Assembly: GCA_038043025.1 (NCBI GenBank)
Contig: JBBTCW010000079.1
Location: 1-7,635 of the forward strand
Source: O2-02-FULL-42-9 sp038043025
Lineage (GTDB): Bacteria; Pseudomonadota; Gammaproteobacteria; UBA12402
Length of the DNA: 7,635 nucleotides
Reading direction: 5' to 3'
The notes below the pieces were generated by a model. The model saw nothing but the letters and a program-made list of their open reading frames with translations, ran no database searches and had not been told where the DNA came from. The translations under genes and the position numbers were made by a program. Position 1 is the first letter of the stretch. Each line of letters begins with the position of its first letter. Below, piece after piece: positions 1 through 6,107 of this stretch.

Positions 1-75
1 TTTATCGTTCGTCATATGATAATGCCATTTTTTCAATTAGCTTGGGAATTTCTGCCCCCAATTAAAGTTTATTGA
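1..75 (+). CDS. possible 3' end of an upstream gene (partial, unidentified)
   Basis: The first forward frame is open from the window edge to a TGA at 73-75 and gives 24 residues. The end of this peptide, PFFQLAWEFLPPIKVY, is rich in aromatic and hydrophobic residues and could be the C-terminus of a membrane-associated or glycosyltransferase-like protein. No domain can be recognised from so little sequence. A second forward frame is also open from the edge to a TAA at 63-65, so the choice of frame is a judgement based on residue composition. If real, the gene lies 65 bases upstream of the dehydrogenase in the same direction and could belong to the same locus. Confidence is low. Confidence 0.3.
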   Translation, partial: FIVRHMIMPFFQLAWEFLPPIKVY

Positions 76-99
76 TATTAAAAAAAATCAATGTATCAT
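72..99 (+). promoter_or_regulatory. candidate sigma-70 promoter for the dehydrogenase-epimerase pair
   Basis: A TTGATA box at 72-77 (5 of 6 to TTGACA) and a TATCAT box at 94-99 (5 of 6 to TATAAT) are separated by 16 bases. The spacer contains a run of eight A at 80-87. Transcription would start near 106 and leave a leader of about 35 bases before the ATG at 141. The -35 box overlaps the stop codon of the putative upstream frame. This is a consensus match by eye only, and such matches are frequent in AT-rich DNA. Confidence 0.4.
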
Positions 100-140
100 A
101 ATGGATCGGTTCATTTTAATGCTCACCAGGTCTTGATTTC

Positions 141-1421
141 ATGACAACTGTCGCTATCATTGGGCTAGGATATGTCGGTTTACCACTGGCCATCGAGTTT
201 GGAAAAAAAATTGACACTATCGGTTATGATTGTTCTGCTCAAAAAATAACCGCCTATCTGAATCAAAATGATCCCGCAAAACAAATCATGTTGACAGACT
301 TTCAAACGGCCACAAAACTAACGTTTACTCATGATCCTAAAATGATCAGATCGGCCGATTTTATTATTATTGCTGTTCCCACGCCCGTTGATGATAGCAA
401 CCACCCTGATCTTTCCTGTTTAGAAACTGCATCAGCAACGGTCGGTAGTCATATGAAAAGCCAAGTCATTGTTATTTACGAATCTACTGTCTATCCAGGA
501 GCGACAGAAGAAGTTTGCATACCAATATTAGAACAATATTCTAAAATGCAGTGGCTTAAAGATTTTTATGTTGGTTATGCCCCCGAACGCATTAACCCAA
601 ATGATCCCGAACATGGGCTTACAAAAATAATAAAAGTTATTTCGGCAGATACACAAAACACATTACCTAAAATAGCACAATTATATGCGCTTATTATTCC
701 CGCAGGCATCTATTGCGCACCCAATATAAAAACAGCCGAAGCAGCCAAAGTCATAGAGAATACGCAGCGTGATTTAAACATTGCCTTAATGAATGAATTA
801 GCCATGTTATTTGAACAACTCGGATTAAATACAATGGATGTCTTAAAAACAGCTGAAACCAAATGGAATTTTTGCCCTTTTAAACCAGGATTAGTGGGAG
901 GACATTGTATAGGGGTGGATCCATTTTATTTAACATTCAAAGCAAATAAAATTGGATTTCATCCACAGTTAATTTTAGCAGGACGTCGAATCAATGACTC
1001 GATGGCAAAATACATTGCGGAACAAACTGTAAAACAAATAACGAATGCAGGCTTAACCATTTATGGCGCTAAAATTAACATTCTTGGATTCACGTTTAAA
1101 GAAAACTGTCCCGACACACGCAACACACAAATCATCATATTAACAAACGAGCTAAAATCATATGGCGCAAAAATTTATATACATGACCCACTGGCAGATG
1201 CCAATGCCTGCAAAGCCATGCATAACGTTGAATTATTAAACTGGGAACAGCTGCCTCAAGCCGACGCTATTATTTTGGCCGTTTCACACAAGCAATTCTT
1301 AGAACGTAAACTTACCGATTATCAAAAAATTATTATTAAAAATGGGTGTTTTATTGATGTTAAATCCGTCATGAATAAAAAAACATTAAAAAACCTCGGA
1401 CTCAATGTCTGGCAACTATAG
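141..1421 (+). CDS. wbpO/tviB-like: UDP-N-acetylhexosamine 6-dehydrogenase (WbpO/TviB type)
   Basis: This is a cytoplasmic NAD-dependent enzyme that oxidises C6 of a UDP-sugar twice to give a uronic acid. The best-known relatives make UDP-GalNAcA (WbpO) or UDP-GlcNAcA (TviB). The Rossmann motif GLGYVGLP is at residues 8-15, followed by AVPTPV at 78-83, YESTVYPGATEE at 113-124 and APERINP at 147-153. The catalytic region has Lys203 and Asn207, and GGHCIGVDP at 253-261 carries the nucleophile Cys256. AGRRIND is at 280-286, and GFTFKENCPDTRNT at 316-329 is the C-terminal UDP-binding segment. At 426 residues it is full length for the family (about 420-425), with no lesion seen. An AGG at 128-130 is a weak, rather distant ribosome-binding site for this ATG. 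The neighbouring epimerase favours an N-acetylated substrate over UDP-glucose. Whether the substrate is UDP-GlcNAc or UDP-GalNAc cannot be read from the sequence. Confidence 0.93.
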   Translation: MTTVAIIGLGYVGLPLAIEFGKKIDTIGYDCSAQKITAYLNQNDPAKQIMLTDFQTATKLTFTHDPKMIRSADFIIIAVPTPVDDSNHPDLSCLETASATVGSHMKSQVIVIYESTVYPGATEEVCIPILEQYSKMQWLKDFYVGYAPERINPNDPEHGLTKIIKVISADTQNTLPKIAQLYALIIPAGIYCAPNIKTAEAAKVIENTQRDLNIALMNELAMLFEQLGLNTMDVLKTAETKWNFCPFKPGLVGGHCIGVDPFYLTFKANKIGFHPQLILAGRRINDSMAKYIAEQTVKQITNAGLTIYGAKINILGFTFKENCPDTRNTQIIILTNELKSYGAKIYIHDPLADANACKAMHNVELLNWEQLPQADAIILAVSHKQFLERKLTDYQKIIIKNGCFIDVKSVMNKKTLKNLGLNVWQL

Positions 1422-1441
1422 CAAACCAAGAGAAATTCCAT

Positions 1442-2488
1442 ATGTATACTTATGAAACGCTAAAAAATCATCTTAACGCCCAACCATACCACTGGCTCAT
1501 TACCGGCGTGGCAGGATTTATTGGATCAAACCTACTACAAACATTGCTCACGCTCAATCAAAAAGTGACTGGCATTGACAATCTCAGCACCGGTTTGCAA
1601 TACAATTTAGATGCTGTTAAAAATATTGTGTCCTCAACACAGTGGGAAAATTTCACTTTCATTAAAAATGATGTTCGCGATCTTAATATCTGCCATCAAA
1701 TAACAAAAAACGTTGACATTGTGTTACACCAAGCAGCGATTGGATCCGTTACATGCTCTATTGAAAATCCTATCGCCACCCATGAAAACAATATCACTGC
1801 CTTTTTAAATATCCTAATTGCCGCTAAAAACAACCGGATAAATCGCATAATTTACGCATCCTCCAGCTCCGTCTATGGCGATGAAAAACAATTGCCAAAA
1901 GTAGAAGAAAAAATCGGCATGCCCTTATCGCCCTATGCCGTTACAAAACTCTCCAATGAGCTGTATGCACACACATTTTCAAAAAACTACAATATGAAAA
2001 TTATTGGACTTCGTTACTTCAATGTATTTGGGCCAAAACAAAATCCAAACGGTAACTATACAGCGGTTATCCCTCTTTGGATTAACAAAATGATCCAACA
2101 ACAACCCATTGAAATATTCGGCGATGGCAAAACAAGCAGAGATTTTTGTTTTATAGATCATGTCGTGCAAGCCAATCTGCTCGCCGCCATGACACAACAG
2201 CAAAACGCCCTCAATACCGTCTATAATATCGCCCAACATCAACAAACAACACTCAATGAACTAGCTGCACTTATCCAAAATCAAATAAAATTATATCTTC
2301 CAAAAATAAAAATTTGTCATCCAATTTATAAAGATTTTCGATCAGGCGATGTACAATATTCATGGGCAAGCATTGAAAAAGCAAAAAAATTATTGAATTA
2401 TAATCCAACATACTCCATTCAAGATGGATTAATCATTACCATCGAGTGGTTTCTGCGCGAATTCAAAGACATGTTGATATACGGATAG
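1442..2488 (+). CDS. wbpP/tviC-like: UDP-N-acetylglucosamine C4-epimerase (WbpP/TviC type)
   Basis: This is an extended short-chain dehydrogenase/reductase that interconverts UDP-GlcNAc and UDP-GalNAc, or the corresponding uronic acids, with tightly bound NAD. The dinucleotide-binding motif GVAGFIG is at residues 22-28, Asp46 lies in GIDNLSTG, and HQAAIGSV is at 96-103. The catalytic ASSSSVYGD is at 139-147 and SPYAVTK at 163-169 supplies Tyr165 and Lys169. RYFNVFGP is at 191-198 and RDFCFID at 233-239. Ser307 in the RSGDVQYS stretch appears to match the small residue that in WbpP (Ser306, from memory) allows N-acetylated substrates, where GalE has a bulky one. The length of 348 residues fits the family (about 340-350). 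It begins 20 bases after the dehydrogenase, preceded by a purine-rich AAGAGAAA at 1428-1435, so the two probably share a transcript. Its last 19 residues and stop are read from the same 60 bases that encode the end of the opposing glycosyltransferase. Confidence 0.93.
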   Translation: MYTYETLKNHLNAQPYHWLITGVAGFIGSNLLQTLLTLNQKVTGIDNLSTGLQYNLDAVKNIVSSTQWENFTFIKNDVRDLNICHQITKNVDIVLHQAAIGSVTCSIENPIATHENNITAFLNILIAAKNNRINRIIYASSSSVYGDEKQLPKVEEKIGMPLSPYAVTKLSNELYAHTFSKNYNMKIIGLRYFNVFGPKQNPNGNYTAVIPLWINKMIQQQPIEIFGDGKTSRDFCFIDHVVQANLLAAMTQQQNALNTVYNIAQHQQTTLNELAALIQNQIKLYLPKIKICHPIYKDFRSGDVQYSWASIEKAKKLLNYNPTYSIQDGLIITIEWFLREFKDMLIYG

Positions 2489-3583
2489 TGTTTCTCGCAC
2501 AACTTTTTCAACAGAAAATTTCTGTTCTACGAGTTGACGCCCCTTTTTTCCCATTTGAATTCTTAACGCTCGATTTTCGATTAAAACAGCCATTGCTCTC
2601 GCCAGCGCACCACTATCGCGAGCAGGAACTAAAAATCCATTCTCATTATTTATAACCACCTCTCGACATCCCGGCACATTGGTCGTCACGATAGGACGTG
2701 CGCACGCTGCGGCTTCCAACAAAGATTTAGGCAATCCCTCCCGATAAGAGGGTAATACCCCAATATGAGATTGAGCCCAAATAGGAGCAAGATCGGGACA
2801 ATAGCCCAGCCACTTAATTAACCCCTGATTTTCCCATACATGAAGTTGCAGTTCCGAAATAACCGTTGGATTACCACTATCCAGAGGGCCAACTAAATAA
2901 GCTTGAAAATTTAACCCCTTCCGCTTCAAGATATTAACCGCTTGCACAAATTCATCAACACCCTTGTCTCGCAACATTCTGGAAACCATCGTAACCACGG
3001 GCGCGATACCCATCAAGTCTGGTTGTGGTACAAATCGTTTTAAATCTACGCCAGACCCCTGAATTACATGCAGCTGCTCCAACTTAACATTCATCGAAAG
3101 TAATTCTTGATAATCATCAGCGTTTTGAACAATAACCAGACTGTTTTTTAAGTTTAACAAATAACGTAAAATTTTTCTGAGAAAATAACGGGCAAATTTT
3201 GCACGTTTACCTGAACGAATAAAAATATAACCTAATCCAGTAATGGAGTTTACAACTAGTTTTATATGAGAAAATTTTGTCGCAATCGAGCCTAAAAATA
3301 TTGGTTTTAAAGCAACATGATGAACAATATCGGGTTTTTCACGACGATAAATCAAGATCAAATGGTATAACGTTACTAAATCTTTAAAAGGATTACTCGC
3401 TCCCCGAACCAACGATAATGGAATAATGCGAATGCCCATTTTTTGTAATTCTTTAAAATAATAATGACATTGCGTCACCAGCACTATCTCAAAATCTTGA
3501 TCCTGCATAGCCATAACAAGGGGCAATCGAAAGTGATAGAACCCCCAATCTTCATTAACAAGAAAAAGTATTTTCTTTCCCAT
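2429..3583 (-). CDS. GT4-family glycosyltransferase (CapM/PglA-like)
   Basis: This is a retaining GT-B glycosyltransferase predicted to add one sugar from a nucleotide donor to the growing lipid-linked oligosaccharide on the cytoplasmic face of the inner membrane. The N-terminal acceptor domain starts with KKILFLVNEDWGFYHFRLP. It contains HHVALKPIFLGS (88-99) and VVNSITGLGYIF (110-121), the latter typical of the CapM/PglA subgroup. GSGVDLKRF is at 176-184. The donor domain shows SRMLRDKGVDEF at 201-212 and the EX7E pair Glu282/Glu290 in REGLPKSLLEAA, then a conserved PGCREVV. The length of 384 residues is normal. The final 15 or so residues run past the usual helix end and lie inside the epimerase gene. 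The ATG at 3583 follows the preceding glycosyltransferase stop by 9 bases, with only a weak AAGAAA before it, which suggests co-translation. Donor and acceptor are not predictable; a GalNAc-type sugar is possible given the subgroup. Confidence 0.88.
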   Translation of the reverse strand: MGKKILFLVNEDWGFYHFRLPLVMAMQDQDFEIVLVTQCHYYFKELQKMGIRIIPLSLVRGASNPFKDLVTLYHLILIYRREKPDIVHHVALKPIFLGSIATKFSHIKLVVNSITGLGYIFIRSGKRAKFARYFLRKILRYLLNLKNSLVIVQNADDYQELLSMNVKLEQLHVIQGSGVDLKRFVPQPDLMGIAPVVTMVSRMLRDKGVDEFVQAVNILKRKGLNFQAYLVGPLDSGNPTVISELQLHVWENQGLIKWLGYCPDLAPIWAQSHIGVLPSYREGLPKSLLEAAACARPIVTTNVPGCREVVINNENGFLVPARDSGALARAMAVLIENRALRIQMGKKGRQLVEQKFSVEKVVRETLSVYQHVFEFAQKPLDGND

Positions 3584-3592
3584 AAATATTTC

Positions 3593-4726
3593 TTAATTGA
3601 CTAATCCAACATATAATTGTTCGTATTGAACGACCATTTCAGCAACAGAATATAACGTAACAATCTGTTCTCGATTCTTTTCCCCTAACAAACAACGTTG
3701 ACCCGTGGACTTATTTAAAACATATAATATCGCATCGGCTAGTAATTTAGCGTTTTTAACCGGCACAATCAGAGAGGGGTTGTTGATTAACGCCTTTGCG
3801 TTTCCATTATCCGTCGCAACACAGATAAGGCCACAAGCCATCGCCTCACCTATCACATTAGAAAACCCTTCAACAATAGACGAAGAAACAAAAAGATCAC
3901 ATGCGTTGAATATCTCTGGCATATCAAAACGCTCGCCCAACAAACAAAAAAAGCCGCGAATACCCTCTTTATCAATCCACGCTTTTAACTCTACATTATC
4001 CCAATCAATATTTGTGCCGCAACAAATAAATCGTACATTTTTATATTGTCGCGCAACAAGCGCAGCGGTTTGAATAAAAGTAAAATGATCTTTAACAGGA
4101 TGAAACCGTCCTGCATGACCAATGATAAAATGATCATCAGATAATCCTAACTCGGCTCTTATTTTCTCTCCGGCCGCTTTATCGATCTTAAATAAAGAAA
4201 CATCAAAACCATTTGGGACCACACACATTTTGTTCGCTGCATAACCAAACTTCATATGTGATTTTTTGGTTGCCTCGCTACAACAAATAATTTTATCAGG
4301 CCATCGATCGGAAAAATGACCACAGATTTTCGCAATAAAATATGTTTTTCGTTTAAGCGGAGACATGCTCACATCACCATGACAAATCGTCCATATTAAC
4401 TTAAACCGACCATATAATAACTTGGCTAATGCGCCCATAAAATCAGCGTGATACATCCAGGTTTGCAATATATCTATTCGCTCTTGTTTTAAAATTTTTA
4501 CCAGTCGAACATAAGCCAAAATAAAATCATAACTATGACGCATTTTTAAATTATATATTTTAATTCCTTTGAGTTGCAATTGCTGACCAATAGAACCTAT
4601 TTTACGCAACACAACCACGCCCTCTTCAAAAGAGGCATCCCTATGCAATAACAACTTAGACAAAGTTATCTCGGCACCTCCCATTTCTAACGAAGAAATA
4701 ACATGCAAAATTTTAATTTTTTTCAT
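3593..4726 (-). CDS. GT4-family glycosyltransferase
   Basis: This second retaining GT-B enzyme probably adds another sugar of the repeat unit at the cytoplasmic membrane face. From the ATG at 4726 it has 377 residues. It begins KKIKILHVISSLEMGGAE, where GGAE (16-19) is the usual N-terminal signature of the family. Next come TWMYHADFMG near residue 90, VPNGFD at 170-175, the donor-domain motif GHAGRFHPVKDH at 203-214, and the EX7E pair Glu286/Glu294 in EGFSNVIGEAMACG. All the motifs needed for activity are present. The frame is open further upstream to a TTG at 4744. I prefer the ATG because the family motif begins directly after it; neither start has a clear Shine-Dalgarno. The start overlaps the end of the upstream membrane-protein gene by 14 bases, a typical sign of translational coupling. 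Sugar specificity cannot be read from the sequence. Confidence 0.88.
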   Translation of the reverse strand: MKKIKILHVISSLEMGGAEITLSKLLLHRDASFEEGVVVLRKIGSIGQQLQLKGIKIYNLKMRHSYDFILAYVRLVKILKQERIDILQTWMYHADFMGALAKLLYGRFKLIWTICHGDVSMSPLKRKTYFIAKICGHFSDRWPDKIICCSEATKKSHMKFGYAANKMCVVPNGFDVSLFKIDKAAGEKIRAELGLSDDHFIIGHAGRFHPVKDHFTFIQTAALVARQYKNVRFICCGTNIDWDNVELKAWIDKEGIRGFFCLLGERFDMPEIFNACDLFVSSSIVEGFSNVIGEAMACGLICVATDNGNAKALINNPSLIVPVKNAKLLADAILYVLNKSTGQRCLLGEKNREQIVTLYSVAEMVVQYEQLYVGLVN

Positions 4727-6014
4727 AAGCCGTAATTTTTTCAAAAAACGACATCAAGAACCACATAATAAATGGCGTGCCAAATAAAATAATTATCCAG
4801 TTCGTAATAATTTGATGTCGCAACACGGTACCATAATTACCAATACCCAGAGCAAACACAAAGGTAATAATCAAATAAACGCTGAACATTAAAACCCCAA
4901 AATTCTTTAAGTAGGAATGCAATCTATCTATATACAGAATGCTGGCTGCAAATAAAAAAATTTGAGCCCAAGCATTCAACAATAAAACCAAATATTTTAT
5001 ATGATTCACCATCCATGGAAATGGGGAAAATAAATAATATATCCACATCAAGAAAAGCGATATAATACGCAAAAAATGCCCCTTAAAAACAGGCACATAA
5101 TAATTTATATTTCCAATATCTATCTGCGATCTAACTTGATTAATCAATGACAAGGGATGCAAATGATATAAATACACAACGGGGCCAAATCCTCTCTGAG
5201 TAGTCCAAAAAAAAGACAAACCAAAAGAGAATAAAATTAAAAACAAAAAAACACCGCCCATTAGAAGACAAACATGGAATAGCACCTGCCAGGATAGGGA
5301 TTTATTTCGAGGGCAAATAACAAAAAACCCAAAAACCATAGGAATGGCAACAAACAACCCCACTTGTAGCAGCGCTGCCGCTATGAGCCCTATCAAAAAA
5401 AATAAAAAATAATTGGTTTTTCTTTCAAGCTTCCATTTTAATCCATAATACAACCCGAACATTAAAAAAAATAACTGCCAAACTTCTCGCAATTCCACGG
5501 ATGTCCACAACAGTGTTGGTGGCATTAATCCAAACAGTAATAAAGACGCAACTCGTGCTTGAGTAATTTCAAAAAGGGTCTGAAATTTAATAAATAACAC
5601 ACCCGAAAATAAAAAAGCTAGCACGCCCATTTCCTGACCAAAGAATCTTGATGGGCATAATTTATAAAAAAAATGCAATAAAATAATATAGCTACTGGCC
5701 CCCATAAATCCTGTCTGTAAAAAACGATCATATGTGAAAGATAGTGCTTTTTGGTGAAAGCTGACCGCATCTTTGGTTGCCCCTGGAATTAAAGTCACAT
5801 AGGCATTAAAAATTGATACTAAATGATGGCAAAACAAAATAAAAACAAAAACAAACAATAATGTTTTATTTTCATAAACCTCATCAAAAAAAAACACTAG
5901 AAAAAAGCTTATTCCCAGCACCAGCCAACCCGCCCAATCCTTCGGCCAAAAAATGATGCCAATACCCGACAATATAGCAACAAATAGACATAAAATTAAA
6001 TATCGCTTATCCAT
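4713..6014 (-). CDS. multi-pass membrane protein, candidate O-antigen/capsule polymerase (Wzy-like)
   Basis: This 433-residue, very hydrophobic protein has roughly 12-14 membrane segments, for example near 5-22, 28-44, 50-68, 128-146, 155-170, 201-233, 246-268, 313-331, 340-361, 371-392 and 402-422. A predicted loop near 75-90 contains PGATKDAVSFHQKA, and another stretch has TSVELREVWQ at 171-180. Near the C-terminus, GNYGTVLRH (392-400) resembles the GT-x-x-R-x-R motif that I associate with putative polysaccharide polymerases. A protein of this kind, beside two glycosyltransferases and opposite a flippase, is best explained as Wzy, which joins repeat units in the periplasm. Wzy proteins diverge strongly, and a lipid-dependent glycosyltransferase or ligase remains possible. 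I chose the ATG at 6014 because AAAGGT precedes it by 6 bases. In-frame GTG 6053 and ATG 6047 would add up to 13 residues that look like leader (ending in KGKD). It is the first gene of the leftward operon. Confidence 0.65.
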   Translation of the reverse strand: MDKRYLILCLFVAILSGIGIIFWPKDWAGWLVLGISFFLVFFFDEVYENKTLLFVFVFILFCHHLVSIFNAYVTLIPGATKDAVSFHQKALSFTYDRFLQTGFMGASSYIILLHFFYKLCPSRFFGQEMGVLAFLFSGVLFIKFQTLFEITQARVASLLLFGLMPPTLLWTSVELREVWQLFFLMFGLYYGLKWKLERKTNYFLFFLIGLIAAALLQVGLFVAIPMVFGFFVICPRNKSLSWQVLFHVCLLMGGVFLFLILFSFGLSFFWTTQRGFGPVVYLYHLHPLSLINQVRSQIDIGNINYYVPVFKGHFLRIISLFLMWIYYLFSPFPWMVNHIKYLVLLLNAWAQIFLFAASILYIDRLHSYLKNFGVLMFSVYLIITFVFALGIGNYGTVLRHQIITNWIIILFGTPFIMWFLMSFFEKITAYEKN

Positions 6015-6017
6015 GTC

Positions 6018-6047
6018 TTTACCTTTGTCTAATATGCGCGCTATCAT
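6018..6047 (+). promoter_or_regulatory. candidate promoter for the flippase gene
   Basis: TTTACC at 6018-6023 (4 of 6 to the -35 consensus) and TATCAT at 6042-6047 (5 of 6 to the -10 consensus) are 18 bases apart. Transcription would begin near 6054, about 35 bases before the flippase ATG. The -10 hexamer is the same as in the candidate promoter of the dehydrogenase gene. The evidence is a weak consensus match in the only space available between two divergent genes. Confidence 0.28.
6021..6026 (-). promoter_or_regulatory. ribosome-binding site that decides the polymerase-candidate start
   Basis: Read on the minus strand this is AAAGGT, ending 6 bases before the ATG at 6014. It is the clearest Shine-Dalgarno match among the start candidates of this gene. 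The alternative ATG at 6047 has only AGAAAG in front of it, and the GTG at 6053 has nothing at useful spacing. Confidence 0.55.
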
Positions 6048-6079
6048 CAACACTTTCTCGTTTTAGCAAACCAACGATC

Positions 6080-6107
6080 ATTCTATATATGTACAACAAA
6101 AAATCAA
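6080..6107 (-). promoter_or_regulatory. candidate promoter for the leftward polymerase-glycosyltransferase operon
   Basis: On the minus strand, TTGATT (6107-6102, 4 of 6) and TAGAAT (6085-6080, 5 of 6) are separated by 16 bases. Transcription would start near 6073 and give a leader of about 58 bases to the ATG at 6014. The -35 box would lie inside the first codons of the flippase gene, so the two divergent promoters would be interleaved. This is a consensus match by eye and is weakly supported. Confidence 0.28.

Noticed and set aside
1..15. Leftward ATG at 15 reading MTNDK out of the window
   Set aside because: Five codons with no ribosome-binding site cannot support a gene call.
3..65. Alternative forward frame open from the window edge to a TAA at 63-65
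   Set aside because: It cannot be excluded, but the residue mix is less protein-like than the frame ending at 75. Only one of the two can be a main coding frame.
71..92. Short inverted repeat ATTGAT / ATCAAT around an A-rich loop
   Set aside because: A six-base AT-only stem with no T-run after it is too weak for a terminator; the same bases fit a promoter spacer better.
1979..2245. Leftward open frame of 88 codons opposite the epimerase gene
   Set aside because: It lies wholly within the well-supported epimerase, has no recognisable motif and no ribosome-binding context.
2489..2560. Search for an intrinsic terminator after the epimerase gene
   Set aside because: No GC-rich hairpin followed by a T run was seen, and the region is coding sequence for the opposing glycosyltransferase.
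2446..2655. Rightward open frame of 69 codons spanning the convergent junction
   Set aside because: It is antisense to the conserved C-terminal half of the glycosyltransferase and shows no family feature.
3705..4073. Rightward open frame of 122 codons opposite the second glycosyltransferase
   Set aside because: It is antisense to the conserved donor domain with its EX7E motif; the composition looks like a shadow frame and no motif is present.
4727..4744. Upstream TTG start for the second glycosyltransferase (six extra residues)
   Set aside because: The ATG at 4726 places the family N-terminus directly at the start, and no better ribosome-binding site precedes the TTG.
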